From: Streptomyces sp. CB01635
Lineage (GTDB): Bacteria > Actinomycetota > Actinomycetes > Streptomycetales > Streptomycetaceae
Length of the DNA: 64,000 nucleotides
Direction: 5' to 3'
Assembly (NCBI RefSeq): GCF_002803065.1
Contig: NZ_NNBL01000006.1
Location: 241,092 to 305,091 of the forward strand
Below, one piece after another: positions 32,075-40,691 of this stretch (the first letter of the stretch is position 1; each line of letters opens with the position of its first letter). The notes under the pieces were generated by a model. It was given only the letters and a program-made list of their open reading frames with translations. It did not search any database and was not told where the DNA came from. A program made the position numbers and the translations under genes.

Positions 32075-33520
32075 TCAGTTCGAAGCGGTCTCCAGGACAG
32101 GGGCAGGTCGGGGCTCGGGCTCGCTCCTGGGGCCCTCGGCCGCGCGCCGGCGGGAGGGGATGAACAGGGCCGCGGCTCCGGCGACGGCCACCGTGGCCGC
32201 GCCCACCCACAGCGCGGGCTGGATGCCGTCCACGAAGGTCTGCGCGGAGTCGTAGCCGCCCTGCGCCGCGAAGATCGACGACATCACGGCGATACCGAGC
32301 GCTCCGCCCACCTCGCGCAGCGCGTTGTTCGCGCCGGACGCGATGCCCTGCTCCTGCGGGCGGACGCTGGACATGACCAGGTTGGACGCGGGGGCGAAGT
32401 AGAGGGACATCCCGATGCCGTTGATGATCAGGGCGGGCAGCTGCGCGGTGTACGAGGCGTCGGCGGCGACCACGGAGGCGTAGTAGGCGAGGCCCGCGGC
32501 CTGGAGGAAGAGGCCGGTGGCGACGACCAGGCGGCCGCCGATCCGGTCGGACAGGTACCCCGCGATCGGCGAGACGAGCATCGGCATGCCGGTCCAGGGC
32601 AGCATCCGCAGGCCCGCCTCGGTGGGCGAGTAGCCGAGGACGCCCTGCATGTACTGGCTGAGCAGGAAGATCGAGCCGAACATCCCGAGGAACATCAGCA
32701 GGCTGGCCGCGTTGATCCCGGCGAAGGCGCGGGAGCGGAAGAGGCGCATCGGCAGCATCGCGTTCCTGGCGCGGGTGCCGTGCAGCGCGAAGCCGACGAG
32801 CAGGGCGCCGCCGGCGAACAGGCCCAGCAGAACGAGTCCGCTGGTCCAGCCGTCGCGGGGCGCGCGGACCAGGGCGTACACGATGCCGAAGAGGCCGCTG
32901 CTGGCGAGCACTGTGCCGACCAGGTCGAGCCGGGCGCCGGTGCCGTACGACTCACTGAGGCGCAGCCGGGCGAGCGGAAGAAGGGCGAGGCCGAGCGGGA
33001 CGTTCAGCCAGAAGATCCAGTGCCAGGAGACGTGCTCGGTGAGGCTGCCGCCGATCAACGGCCCGCTCGCGACCGCGAGCCCGTTGACGGCGCCCCAGAT
33101 CCCGTACGCCATCCCGCGCTTCGCCGCCGGGACGGCCGCGGTGAGCAGGGTGAGCGTCAGCGGCATCATGATCGCGGCGCCGACTCCCTGGACCGCGCGG
33201 GCGGCGATCAGCGAGTCGATGCCGGGCGCCATGGCCGCGGCGGCGGAAGCACCGGTGAAGACGGTGAGGCCGACGAGGAAGAGCCGGCGGCGGCCGAACC
33301 GGTCCCCCAGGGCCGCGCCGAACATCAGCAGCACGGCGAAGGTGAGCGTGTAGGCGCTGACCGTCCACTCCAGGTCGTCGAGCGCTCCGCCGAGATCCTT
33401 GCGGATGGAGGGCAGAGCGGTGGTGACGACGAGGTTGTCGAGGGCCGCCATGAACCCGGCGACACTGGTGATGACGAGGGCCCAGACGGCTCCCCCACGG
33501 CGTGCTGTCTGCTGTGACAT
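32075..33520 (-). CDS. MFS multidrug exporter, DHA2 (EmrB/QacA) type
   Basis: A 481-residue transporter with about 14 hydrophobic helices. Motif A-like GAALGDRFGRRRLFLVGL, motif B region AARAVQGVGAAIMMPLTLTL and motif C-like GPLIGGSLTEHVSWHWIFWLN are clear. Such pumps expel drugs or antibiotics using the proton gradient. The gene starts 134 bp downstream of a TetR gene on the same strand; a palindrome shared with that TetR promoter lies 20 bp upstream of its start. Confidence 0.93.
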   Translation of the reverse strand: MSQQTARRGGAVWALVITSVAGFMAALDNLVVTTALPSIRKDLGGALDDLEWTVSAYTLTFAVLLMFGAALGDRFGRRRLFLVGLTVFTGASAAAAMAPGIDSLIAARAVQGVGAAIMMPLTLTLLTAAVPAAKRGMAYGIWGAVNGLAVASGPLIGGSLTEHVSWHWIFWLNVPLGLALLPLARLRLSESYGTGARLDLVGTVLASSGLFGIVYALVRAPRDGWTSGLVLLGLFAGGALLVGFALHGTRARNAMLPMRLFRSRAFAGINAASLLMFLGMFGSIFLLSQYMQGVLGYSPTEAGLRMLPWTGMPMLVSPIAGYLSDRIGGRLVVATGLFLQAAGLAYYASVVAADASYTAQLPALIINGIGMSLYFAPASNLVMSSVRPQEQGIASGANNALREVGGALGIAVMSSIFAAQGGYDSAQTFVDGIQPALWVGAATVAVAGAAALFIPSRRRAAEGPRSEPEPRPAPVLETASN

Positions 33521-33539
33521 CGTTCCCCCCGGAACGTTG

Positions 33540-33559
33540 GTTAGTTATTGATGACTAAC
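33540..33559. promoter_or_regulatory. putative TetR operator at the MFS promoter
   Basis: GTTAGTTATTGATGACTAAC: arms GTTAGT/ACTAAC. It matches at 14 of 20 positions the palindrome upstream of the TetR gene (34232-34251), so one repressor probably binds both. Confidence 0.65.
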
Positions 33560-33653
33560 TTTCATGGGCGGGAAGAGGCCAAGGGCCTCCCCGGACACCC
33601 ACACCTGGTTCCCCGTGCTCAGTTGCCGATTACTGCCGGCACTCCGGTTACCG

Positions 33654-34223
33654 CTAGTGCTCCAGGCTCCCCATGGCGCGAGCCGAGGGGTACAGCCCTT
33701 CCCAGATCCGGTGCTCCGGGGGGAATCCCATGGAGACCAGAACATTGATCAGCATTCCGTAGGCCATGAAGGTCGTCGTCGTGTCCACGTCCGCCCCCAG
33801 AGGCAGATGCGCCGCCTCCCAGAGCTTCATCCACTCAGCGCGGACCGCCTCGCCGAACTCGCGGTCACCGGCCGCCTCGGCGGCGGCGACCGCGACGTAC
33901 ACCTGCATCTGCATCATGAGCCGCTCGGGGTCCTTGGCGATGACGTCGGTGTACGCGTTCGCCATGGCGTGCAGGGCCTCCTCGCCCTCCAGGCCTTCGG
34001 AGGCCTCGGCGAAGAGCCGCGTCGCGTCCTGCACGCAACGGGTCGCCGCCGCGAGGAAGATGGCCTTCTTCCCCGGGAAGAGCCGGAACAGATACGGCTG
34101 CGAGACACCCACCCGCTTGGCGATCGCATCAGTAGAGGTGCCGTAGTAACCACCCCTGGCGAACTCGCTCATCGCCGCGCGGATGACGCTCTCGCGTCGC
34201 TCGTCTGCGCTCATCCTGACCAT
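33654..34223 (-). CDS. TetR-family regulator of the adjacent MFS pump
   Basis: A 189-residue repressor; HTH RRESVIRAAMSEFARGGYYG, STDAIAKRVGVSQPYLFRLF, PGKKAIFLAAATRC. It lies directly upstream of the MFS gene in the same orientation. Because the same dyad occurs in front of both genes, autoregulation and control of the pump are likely. Confidence 0.9.
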   Translation of the reverse strand: MVRMSADERRESVIRAAMSEFARGGYYGTSTDAIAKRVGVSQPYLFRLFPGKKAIFLAAATRCVQDATRLFAEASEGLEGEEALHAMANAYTDVIAKDPERLMMQMQVYVAVAAAEAAGDREFGEAVRAEWMKLWEAAHLPLGADVDTTTTFMAYGMLINVLVSMGFPPEHRIWEGLYPSARAMGSLEH

Positions 34224-34231
34224 GCGGCTAA

Positions 34232-34251
34232 GTTAGTGGTCAATCACTACC
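34232..34251. promoter_or_regulatory. putative TetR auto-operator
   Basis: GTTAGTGGTCAATCACTACC, with inner arms TAGTG/CACTA, starting 9 bp upstream of the TetR start codon; shares 14 of 20 bases with 33540-33559. Confidence 0.65.
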
Positions 34252-34303
34252 TATGTCAAGCGTCACATCTCGGCTCCCGCGAAGGCGTACGAGTCCTGCC
34301 TAC

Positions 34304-34342
34304 GAGTAAGGGGCACCCCGCAATGGAGGGTGCCCCTTACTC
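34304..34342. terminator. terminator after the MaoC pair
   Basis: A perfect 15-bp stem GAGTAAGGGGCACCC / GGGTGCCCCTTACTC with a 9-nt loop, just past the stop of the hydratase gene at 34363. Confidence 0.88.
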
Positions 34343-34362
34343 AGGTTCCTACGGAGCAGCCG

Positions 34363-34791
34363 TTACGCCAGCTGCACGACCGCCCGCGACATGCCGAGCA
34401 CTTTCTGGCCCGCGCTCGTCGCGACGAGGTCGACGCGGACGCGGCCGTCGTCGAGCTTGGCGGCGACCTTGCCGCTGACCTCGATCGTCGCGCCCTTGTC
34501 GTCGTTCGGGACGATGACGGGCCTGGTGAAGCGCACGCCGTACTCCACGACGGCGGCCGGGTCGCCGACCCAGTCGGTCACGACGCGGATCGCCTCGGCC
34601 ATGGTGAACATGCCGTGGGCGATGACGTCCGGGAGCCCGACCTCGACCGCGAACTTCTCGTTCCAGTGGATCGGGTTGAAGTCACCGGAGGCGCCCGCGT
34701 ACTGCACGAGCGTGGCGCGGGTCACGGGGAACGTCTGGGCCGGCAGCTCCGTGCCGATCTCCACATCCGCGTACTGAATCGTCGTCGTCAT
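34363..34791 (-). CDS. MaoC-family dehydratase (HadB-like)
   Basis: A 142-residue hot-dog-fold protein with the hydratase-2 motif: YAGASGDFNPIHWNEKFA carries the catalytic Asp and His. It resembles the mycobacterial HadB subunit of 3-hydroxyacyl-ACP dehydratase. A GTG at 34797 overlaps the upstream stop, but the ATG at 34791 has the better distance from GAGGGGG. It pairs with the gene upstream to make a heterodimer by analogy with HadAB. Confidence 0.85.
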   Translation of the reverse strand: MTTTIQYADVEIGTELPAQTFPVTRATLVQYAGASGDFNPIHWNEKFAVEVGLPDVIAHGMFTMAEAIRVVTDWVGDPAAVVEYGVRFTRPVIVPNDDKGATIEVSGKVAAKLDDGRVRVDLVATSAGQKVLGMSRAVVQLA

Positions 34792-34793
34792 GG

Positions 34794-35246
34794 TCACGCC
34801 CCCTCGGCCGCGCGCGACACGAGCTTGGTGTGGGCGGTCACGACGTGCTCGCCGGTCTCGTCGTGGACCTCGCCGCGGATGTCCAGGATGTCGTTGCCCG
34901 CCAGGGACTTGATCGCCTCGATCGTCGAGGTCACGGTGAGCCGGTCACCGGCGCGCACCGGGCGCGTGTACACGAACTTCTGGTCGCCGTGCACGACGCG
35001 GCTGTAGTCGAGGCCCAGCTGCGGGTCCTCGATCACCTGGCCCGCGGCCTTGAACGTGATGGCGAACACAAAGGTCGGCGGAGCGATCACATCGGGGTGG
35101 CCGAGCGCCTTGGCCGCCTCCGGATCGACGTAGGCGGGATTGGCGTCCCGCACCGCCTCCGCGAATTCACGGATCTTCTCCCGGCCGACCTCATAGGGGT
35201 CGGTGGGCGGGTAGGACCGTCCCACGAAGGACTGGTCGAGCGCCAT
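34794..35246 (-). CDS. MaoC N-terminal-domain dehydratase subunit (HadA-like)
   Basis: A 150-residue hot-dog protein (FVGRSYPPTDPYEVGREKIR, ANPAYVDPEAAKALGHPDVI, APPTFVFAITF). It lacks the D-x4-H pair, as expected for the non-catalytic HadA-type partner, and its stop overlaps the next gene. Downstream partner and gene order after rpmG match the actinobacterial rpmG-hadA-hadB cluster. Confidence 0.85.
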   Translation of the reverse strand: MALDQSFVGRSYPPTDPYEVGREKIREFAEAVRDANPAYVDPEAAKALGHPDVIAPPTFVFAITFKAAGQVIEDPQLGLDYSRVVHGDQKFVYTRPVRAGDRLTVTSTIEAIKSLAGNDILDIRGEVHDETGEHVVTAHTKLVSRAAEGA

Positions 35247-35324
35247 GGACTCGGCACCTCCTGGATTTGCGCTGTTGCCGGATGTTGCCGGATCTTACGG
35301 CCGGCCGCCCACACGCGATAACGA

Positions 35325-35360
35325 CATGAGGCCGCCCCCTCGAAAGGGGACGGCCTCATG
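35325..35360. terminator. rpmG terminator
   Basis: A 15-bp stem with one mismatch (CATGAGGCCGCCCCC / GGGGACGGCCTCATG) and a TCGAAA loop, just after rpmG. Confidence 0.85.
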
Positions 35361-35372
35361 TACGAGCCTGAG

Positions 35373-35537
35373 TCAGCGCGTTTCGCGGTGCGCCGTGTGC
35401 TGGTTGCAGCGCGGGCAGTGCTTCTTCATCTCAAGACGGTCCGGGTCGTTACGCCGGTTCTTCTTGGTGATGTAGTTCCGCTCCTTGCACTCCACGCAGG
35501 CCAGCGTGATCTTCGGGCGGACGTCGGTGGCAGCCAC
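35373..35537 (-). CDS. rpmG: 50S ribosomal protein L33
   Basis: A 54-residue L33 of the zinc-binding (C+) type: CVECKERNYITKKNRRN and CPRCNQHTAHRETR give the four Cys ligands. The start is the GTG at 35537 with AGGAG 7 nt upstream. Streptomyces usually also have a zinc-free paralogue induced by zinc starvation; it is not in this window. Confidence 0.97.
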   Translation of the reverse strand: MAATDVRPKITLACVECKERNYITKKNRRNDPDRLEMKKHCPRCNQHTAHRETR

Positions 35538-35624
35538 GTGAGTGCTCCTTGGACGGACGGTTGACGGATGAACGCATGAATAGTAGCCGACCGGAGGACC
35601 GACCCCACAATCGGCTACTGTGTG

Positions 35625-35697
35625 TAGCGGTGACCGGACTTGAACCGGTGACACAGCGATTATGAGCCGCTTGCTCTACCGACTGAGCTACACCGCT
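35625..35697 (-). tRNA. tRNA-Met (anticodon CAT)
   Basis: A 73-nt cloverleaf: acceptor AGCGGTG / CACCGCT, D arm GCTCAGTCGGTAGAGC, anticodon loop CTCATAA, T arm ACCGGTTCAAGTCCGGT, discriminator A. The acceptor is fully paired at 1-72, which argues for elongator and not initiator tRNA. Confidence 0.95.
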
Positions 35698-35742
35698 TTG
35701 ATGCGATGCCCCTCACCCGAAGGTGAGGGAACTTCACACCAG

Positions 35743-35815
35743 AGCCCCAATACGGAATCGAACCGTAGACCTTCTCCTTACCATGGAGACGCTCTACCGA
35801 CTGAGCTATTGGGGC
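35743..35815 (-). tRNA. tRNA-Thr (anticodon GGT)
   Basis: A 73-nt cloverleaf: acceptor GCCCCAA / TTGGGGC, anticodon stem TCTCC/GGAGA around ATGGTAA (GGT), T arm ACGGTTCGATTCCGT. 45 bp upstream of tRNA-Met on the same strand; probably one transcript with rpmG. Confidence 0.95.
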
Positions 35816-35959
35816 GAGCGATGAAGACATTACACGCTCGCCCGCCGATCGCCCAAATCCGTTTCGCGGCCGCCCCCCAGGGGCAGGACCACGGCCGTTC
35901 CGGAGCCGCAACAACCGCCCACGACCGCCTCATCGGCACCACGCACCACAGCAGTACGA

Positions 35960-36001
35960 CTATTGCGCTCCTCCGCGAAGCTATTGCGCTCCTCCGCGAA
36001 G
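35960..36001. repeat. two perfect tandem copies of a 21-bp unit
   Basis: CTATTGCGCTCCTCCGCGAAG is repeated exactly (35960-35980 and 35981-36001) in the 308-bp gap between tRNA-Thr and the amidohydrolase gene. The rest of the gap shows no other feature. Confidence 0.85.
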
Positions 36002-36123
36002 CGGGCCTGCCGCAGCTCTAGGCTCGACCCGCGCTGCGTGATCTTGTACGCCCCTTCCGGCCCGCCTCCGGTCCGGGGCGGCCCCCGCCCACGCGGCCGC
36101 CGCCCCCGAACCCCAGGAGCGCG

Positions 36124-37386
36124 ATGCCCGACAGCCAGCCGCAGCACCCCCGCTCCCCCGGCAACGACTCCGCCGCCGAGAGCACCGCCCTCCTCCTGTC
36201 CGGTGCCCGGCTCACCGACGGCCGGACCGTGGACGTGCGGCTCGACGACGAGCGCATCGAGGCCGTCGGCACGGCCGGCAGCCTCACCGCCCCCTCCGCG
36301 CGTGTGGACCTCGGCGGCTACCTCCTGCTCCCTGCCCCCGCCGAACCCCACGCCCATGGCGACACGGCGCTGTCCGAGGAGACGGAGGGGCCGGTGTCGT
36401 ACGACGGGCCCGACGTGCAGCGGCGGGCCACCGAGGCCGCGCTGCTCCAGCTCGGGCACGGGGCCACCGCGCAGCGCGCGCATGTGCGGATCGGGGATCT
36501 GCAGGGCCTCGGCCCGATGGAGGCGGTGCTCCAGGCGTGGCGGTCGCTGCGCGGCCTGGCCGATCTGCGGACCGTGGCGATGCCCCGGCTCCTGACGGGC
36601 CTCGCGGGGGCCGACGGCCTGTCGATGCTGCGGGACGCGGTGAAGATGGGCGCGTCCGTGGTGGGCGGGTGCCCGGATCTCGACCCCGACCCGACCGGCT
36701 ACGTGGAGGCGGTCCTCGAGGTCGCGGCGGAGCACGGCTGCGCGGTGGATCTGCATACGGACGGCGGTGATCCGGCACGGCTCGGGCGGATCGCGACGAT
36801 GGCCGGAGGGCTGCGGCCCGGCGTCACGATCGGGCCGTGCGGCGGGCTCGGACGGCTGCCGCGCGAGGTCGCCGCGCGCACCGCCGACCGACTCGCCGCC
36901 GCGGGCGTCACGGTGGTCTGCCTGCCGCAGGGCGGCTGCGCGGGCGTCGACCGTCGCGGCACGGCTCCCGTACGGCTCCTGCGTGCGGCCGGCGTGCGGG
37001 TCGCGGCGGGCAGCGGGGCGCTGCGCGACATGGCGAACCCGGTGGGGCGCGGCGATCCGCTGGAGGCCGCGCACCTGCTGGTCTCGCGCTACGGGCTGCG
37101 CCCCGAGGAGGCGTACGACTGCGTCAGCGGGGCAGCGCGGGCAGCGCTCGGGCTGCCCGAGGTGCGGGTGGAGGCGGGCTTCCCCGCGGAGCTCGTCGCC
37201 GTGCGCGGCGACCGGCTCGCGGGTGCGCTCTCACTCGCGTACAGCCGGATCGTGGTGCACCGGGGGCGGGTGGTGGCGCGCACCAGTGCGGTGCGGGAGT
37301 ACTGCGACTCGGCGTCGGCGCTCGATCTGCCGCGGCAGGGGCGGGCGGGGAAGCCGATGGAGGGCGGGGGCTGCGGGCAGGAGTGA
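36124..37386 (+). CDS. amidohydrolase (cytosine deaminase-like)
   Basis: A 420-residue metal-dependent hydrolase. The N-terminal composite-sheet region (LLSGARLTDGRTVDVRLDDERIEAVG) and APAEPHAHGDTAL (an HxH-like site as PHAHGD) are typical of the cytosine-deaminase/NtpD-like subfamily; VDLHTDGGD, GVTIGPCGGLGRL and the Asp region AAGSGALRDMANPVGRGD follow. The usual metal His in the middle (H-x-D-E) reads LHTDGG, so activity cannot be assumed. ATG preceded by CCAGGAGCG. Confidence 0.75.
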   Translation: MPDSQPQHPRSPGNDSAAESTALLLSGARLTDGRTVDVRLDDERIEAVGTAGSLTAPSARVDLGGYLLLPAPAEPHAHGDTALSEETEGPVSYDGPDVQRRATEAALLQLGHGATAQRAHVRIGDLQGLGPMEAVLQAWRSLRGLADLRTVAMPRLLTGLAGADGLSMLRDAVKMGASVVGGCPDLDPDPTGYVEAVLEVAAEHGCAVDLHTDGGDPARLGRIATMAGGLRPGVTIGPCGGLGRLPREVAARTADRLAAAGVTVVCLPQGGCAGVDRRGTAPVRLLRAAGVRVAAGSGALRDMANPVGRGDPLEAAHLLVSRYGLRPEEAYDCVSGAARAALGLPEVRVEAGFPAELVAVRGDRLAGALSLAYSRIVVHRGRVVARTSAVREYCDSASALDLPRQGRAGKPMEGGGCGQE

Positions 37387-37464
37387 AAGGGCCCGCCCGC
37401 ACGCGGGACCCCTTGACTCCTGTGAAGCCCATCTACCGCCCTTCCCCAGGGCTTTGACCAACCG

Positions 37465-38487
37465 TCAGAAGCCGCCCATCGGGGTACCCATCATGAACGG
37501 GTTGCCGCCCGCGAGCTCACCGAGCGGGACCTCGGTCGCGCCGGACGGTGCGCTGATGTCGCCCGCCTTGCCGAACTTGAGCACCAGCGGGACCTTGGCG
37601 CCCTTCTTGCCGTCGGCGAGGGTCGCGAGGTCGAAGGAGATCTTCGACAGCGTGCCGTTGGTGATGGAGAAGTCGACGGCCACCTTCTTGGCGGGGGCGT
37701 CCTTGAGGTCCTTGGCGGTGGGAAATCCGGCGCCGGGCGGCAGTTCGTCCTTCAGGGGGCCGAGCTTGTCGAAGAGGTCCGTCAGGAGCTCACGGAAGGA
37801 CGCCTTGGCAACGATGCGCTCCGTGCCGTCCTTGGTGCCGGCGCTGCGGAGCGTGACGTCGTCGGCGATGACGCCGCGCAGGGCCTTGAGGACCTTCCGC
37901 TGGGTGTGCTCGTCCAGGCCACCGGAACCCTTGGAGCCGTTGCCTGAAGTGTTCTTCCCGGCGTCCGAGACGTCCACCTTGACCCACTCGCCTTCGAGGG
38001 CCTTCGCGAGCCCCTCCTCGCCCTTCGGGAGGTCCTTCGGCGAGGGGAGGGGGAAGCCCATGAGTTCCGACGACTTCTGCATGTCGAGGCGGAAGTAGAC
38101 GAAGTCTCCGGCGAACCGGTACTCGGCCAGGGTGCCGCCCTGGGCCGACACCTTCGCGCCCATCCCGACGAAGTCCTTCCCGCCCGACTCGGACAGCGGC
38201 TTCTTCGACCGTACGGCGAAGGTGATGTGGGCACCGGCGAACGCCTTGGCGATCGTCGGTGGCATGGCCTCGTCGCCCTGTCCGCCGGCCAGCTCCATGA
38301 GCGCGTCCGGCTTCGCGCCGAGGCCCAACTCGAAGGACAGCGACTTCTGTTCGCCGAGCTTGTCGGCGGCCTTGTCGATCTTCTGACCAGCCGTCAGGTT
38401 CTCGACGGTGCCGCAGGCGGAGGTGGTCGCGAGCAGCAGGGCGGCGCAGGCGGCCGCGGTGAGGGTGGTGGTGCGTATGGCGCTGAT
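37465..38487 (-). CDS. lipoprotein, LppX/LprAFG-like; apparent ATC start
   Basis: About 340 residues. The lipoprotein signal IRTTTLTAAACAALLLATTSACG has its lipid Cys about residue 25. The rest is a mixed alpha/beta domain (SLSFELGLGAKPDAL, FRLDMQKSSELMGFPLPS, LLTDLFDKLGPLKDEL) similar in style to the lipoprotein at 21952. No ATG, GTG or TTG stands near the signal; an ATC at 38487 lies 6 nt after GGGAG. The frame is open to 38628 but a start there would overlap the divergent gene and add 47 unlikely residues. Confidence 0.7.
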   Translation of the reverse strand: MSAIRTTTLTAAACAALLLATTSACGTVENLTAGQKIDKAADKLGEQKSLSFELGLGAKPDALMELAGGQGDEAMPPTIAKAFAGAHITFAVRSKKPLSESGGKDFVGMGAKVSAQGGTLAEYRFAGDFVYFRLDMQKSSELMGFPLPSPKDLPKGEEGLAKALEGEWVKVDVSDAGKNTSGNGSKGSGGLDEHTQRKVLKALRGVIADDVTLRSAGTKDGTERIVAKASFRELLTDLFDKLGPLKDELPPGAGFPTAKDLKDAPAKKVAVDFSITNGTLSKISFDLATLADGKKGAKVPLVLKFGKAGDISAPSGATEVPLGELAGGNPFMMGTPMGGF

Positions 38488-38614
38488 GTCTGTCTCCCGC
38501 AGAGGTCCGATGAGAGACCCGGCGGCCGTCGGCGGCACGGGTCGCTGATGAGACCCACGAGGCGCCCGCAAGGTTGCGCGGCGAACGGGGTCGGCCCGGC
38601 GTACGGTCGGAAGC

Positions 38615-39271
38615 ATGCGCATTGTCATCGCTGGTGGTCATGGTCAGATCGCGCTGCGGCTCGAGCGTCTGCTCGCCGCACGCGGAGACGAGGTCGCGGG
38701 CGTCATCCGCCGCGCCGAGCAGGCGGACGACCTGCGGGAGGCCGGGGCCGAGCCCCTTGTGTGCGACCTGGAATCGGCGTCCGTGGAGGAGGTCGCCGGG
38801 CTTCTGGAGGGCGCGGACGCGGCGGTGTTCGCGGCCGGCGCGGGGCCGGGCAGCACGGCCGGACGCAAAGACACGGTGGACCGGGGGGCGGCCGTGCTGT
38901 TCGCGGACGCGGCGGAGCGGGCCGGGGTCCGGCGGTACGTCGTGGTGTCGTCGATGGGCGCGGACCCGGCCCATCAGGGTGACGAGGTCTTCGACGCGTA
39001 TCTGCGGGCCAAGGGCGAGGCGGACGTGTCCGTACGGGCCCGGTCCGGCCTGGACTGGACGATCCTGCGTCCCGGGATGCTCACGGACGACGCGGGCACC
39101 GGACTCGTCCGTCTGGAGGCGTCCACCGGGCGGGGTCCGGTGCCGCGGGACGATGTGGCGGCGGTGCTCGCGGAGCTGGTGGACACGCCCGCCACCGCGG
39201 GGCTGACGCTGGAGCTGATCTCCGGGTCGGCGCCGGTGATGGTGGCGGTCAAGTCGGTCGCGGGGAACTGA
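38615..39271 (+). CDS. NAD(P)H-binding atypical SDR
   Basis: A 218-residue Rossmann protein with GGHGQIALRLERLLAARGD (glycine motif) and the SDR_a5-type core RRYVVVSSMGADPAHQG plus LDWTILRPGMLTDDAGTG. Family members reduce or bind NADP without the full catalytic triad and many are called NAD-dependent epimerase/dehydratase. Divergent from the lipoprotein gene; no operon partner. Confidence 0.85.
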   Translation: MRIVIAGGHGQIALRLERLLAARGDEVAGVIRRAEQADDLREAGAEPLVCDLESASVEEVAGLLEGADAAVFAAGAGPGSTAGRKDTVDRGAAVLFADAAERAGVRRYVVVSSMGADPAHQGDEVFDAYLRAKGEADVSVRARSGLDWTILRPGMLTDDAGTGLVRLEASTGRGPVPRDDVAAVLAELVDTPATAGLTLELISGSAPVMVAVKSVAGN

Positions 39272-39278
39272 GCGCGGT

Positions 39279-39503
39279 TCAGAAGAGCGGGAGCTGGCCG
39301 GGCGCTGTCGGGACCACGTAGCCGTCGAGGGACGGCTGCGCGGCGCCGAGCTGCGCCGGCCTGCGGGAGCCGGGGCAGGACACGAGTTCGCCCGCGCTGC
39401 GGGCCCCGGGCGGGTCGTGGCGGGCGAAGCGGCCGGCCACGACGGCGATGTCGCGGCGGCACTCGGGGCAGTTTCTGCGGCGAGACGCCGACGGTACGGA
39501 CAT
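39279..39503 (-). CDS. small zinc-finger-like protein, Streptomyces hypothetical
   Basis: A 74-residue protein, SVPSASRRRNCPECRRDIAV, with CPEC near the N-terminus and a single Cys later (LVSCPGS), then a hydrophobic tail PTAPGQLPLF. The antisense of the reading frame lacks codon bias. I do not know its role. It converges on the SDR gene and its stop is 7 bp from that gene's stop. Confidence 0.6.
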   Translation of the reverse strand: MSVPSASRRRNCPECRRDIAVVAGRFARHDPPGARSAGELVSCPGSRRPAQLGAAQPSLDGYVVPTAPGQLPLF

Positions 39504-39743
39504 GGGGATCAGTCTGCGCCACGGGGTGTCCGAGGATCCGAAGAAGCCCCCTCCGGACTGCGATGCCACGGTCCGCGGGGCTTCCCTGAGGGCTTCCCGC
39601 CATGGGGCGGCGCCGGGCACAGCCTGCCTCGTCCACGTCCCGTCCACGCCTCGTCCCGGCACATCCCGCGCCCCCCTGACCTCCCGGACACCCCCAGTAG
39701 GGTGGGCGCGACAGCACCCCACGAACCGGAGCAAGGAGCAGAC

Positions 39744-40574
39744 GTGAGCGAGTCGGCGTCTAACGACCTGCAGCAGGAGATCGCCCGCGAACTCCAGGTC
39801 GCCGAGACCTTCGAGGCCGAGCGTGAGATCGAACGGCGGGTGGCCTTCCTCACCGAACGGCTGACCTCCACCGGCCTGCGCTCCCTCGTGCTCGGCATCA
39901 GCGGCGGTGTCGACTCCACAACAGCCGGCCGGCTGTGCCAGCTCGCCGTGGAGCGGGCCCGGGCTGCCGGACACGAGGCGCGGTTCTACGCGATGCGGCT
40001 GCCCTACGGGATTCAGGCCGACGAGCACGATGCCCAACTCGCGCTCTCCTTCATCCGCGCCGACCACGTGCTGACCGTGGACATCAAGCCCGCCAGCGAC
40101 GCCGCGATCGAGGCCGCACTGGCCGCCGACGTGAACTTCCGCGACGAGGGCCACCAGGACTTCGTGCACGGCAACATCAAGGCCCGGCAGCGCATGGTCG
40201 CCCAGTACGCGGTGGCCGGCGCGCACAACGGCCTGGTCGTCGGCACCGACCACGCCGCCGAGGCCGTCTCCGGCTTCTTCACGAAGTTCGGCGACGGCGC
40301 CGCGGACCTGGTCCCGCTGACCGGCCTGACCAAGCGCCGGGTGCGCGCCGTCGCGGACTCGCTGGGCGCACCCGCCGAGCTGGTGTGGAAGGTCCCCACG
40401 GCCGACCTGGAGACCCTCGACCCGGGCAAGGCCGACGAGGACGCGCTCGGGGTCACCTACGACGACATCGACGACTTCCTGGAGGGCAAGCCGGTCGACG
40501 GGCGGGCCTTCGAGACGATCGTCCACCGCTACCGCCTCACCGACCACAAGCGTCAACTCCCCATCGCGCCCTAG
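39744..40574 (+). CDS. nadE: NH3-dependent NAD+ synthetase
   Basis: A 276-residue single-domain NadE that converts deamido-NAD to NAD with ATP and ammonia. The PP-loop SGGVDST is at residues 53-59; the deamido-NAD sites are in KARQRMVAQYA and GTDHAAEAVSGFFTKFGDG. It lacks the N-terminal glutaminase domain, so it uses free ammonia. The start is GTG 39744 with AAGGAG upstream. Confidence 0.97.
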   Translation: MSESASNDLQQEIARELQVAETFEAEREIERRVAFLTERLTSTGLRSLVLGISGGVDSTTAGRLCQLAVERARAAGHEARFYAMRLPYGIQADEHDAQLALSFIRADHVLTVDIKPASDAAIEAALAADVNFRDEGHQDFVHGNIKARQRMVAQYAVAGAHNGLVVGTDHAAEAVSGFFTKFGDGAADLVPLTGLTKRRVRAVADSLGAPAELVWKVPTADLETLDPGKADEDALGVTYDDIDDFLEGKPVDGRAFETIVHRYRLTDHKRQLPIAP

Positions 40575-40599
40575 AGGGCGCTGTGCGCCGGGGATGCAA

Positions 40600-40643
40600 A
40601 GAACCCCCTCCGAACTGCGTTTCCGCAGTTCGGAGGGGGTTCT
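40600..40643. terminator. nadE terminator; identical in type to the tRNA-Tyr terminator
   Basis: A 20-bp perfect stem AGAACCCCCTCCGAACTGCG / CGCAGTTCGGAGGGGGTTCT with a TTTC loop. The surrounding 61 nt (40597-40657) match 41918-41978 at 57 of 61 positions without gaps, including GTGGCGG, the first bases of the reverse-complemented tRNA-Tyr 3' end. Confidence 0.85.
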
Positions 40644-40691
40644 TCACTATGTGGCGGTTCCCGGTGGAATACGCGGGGCGGGCCGGTCGCG

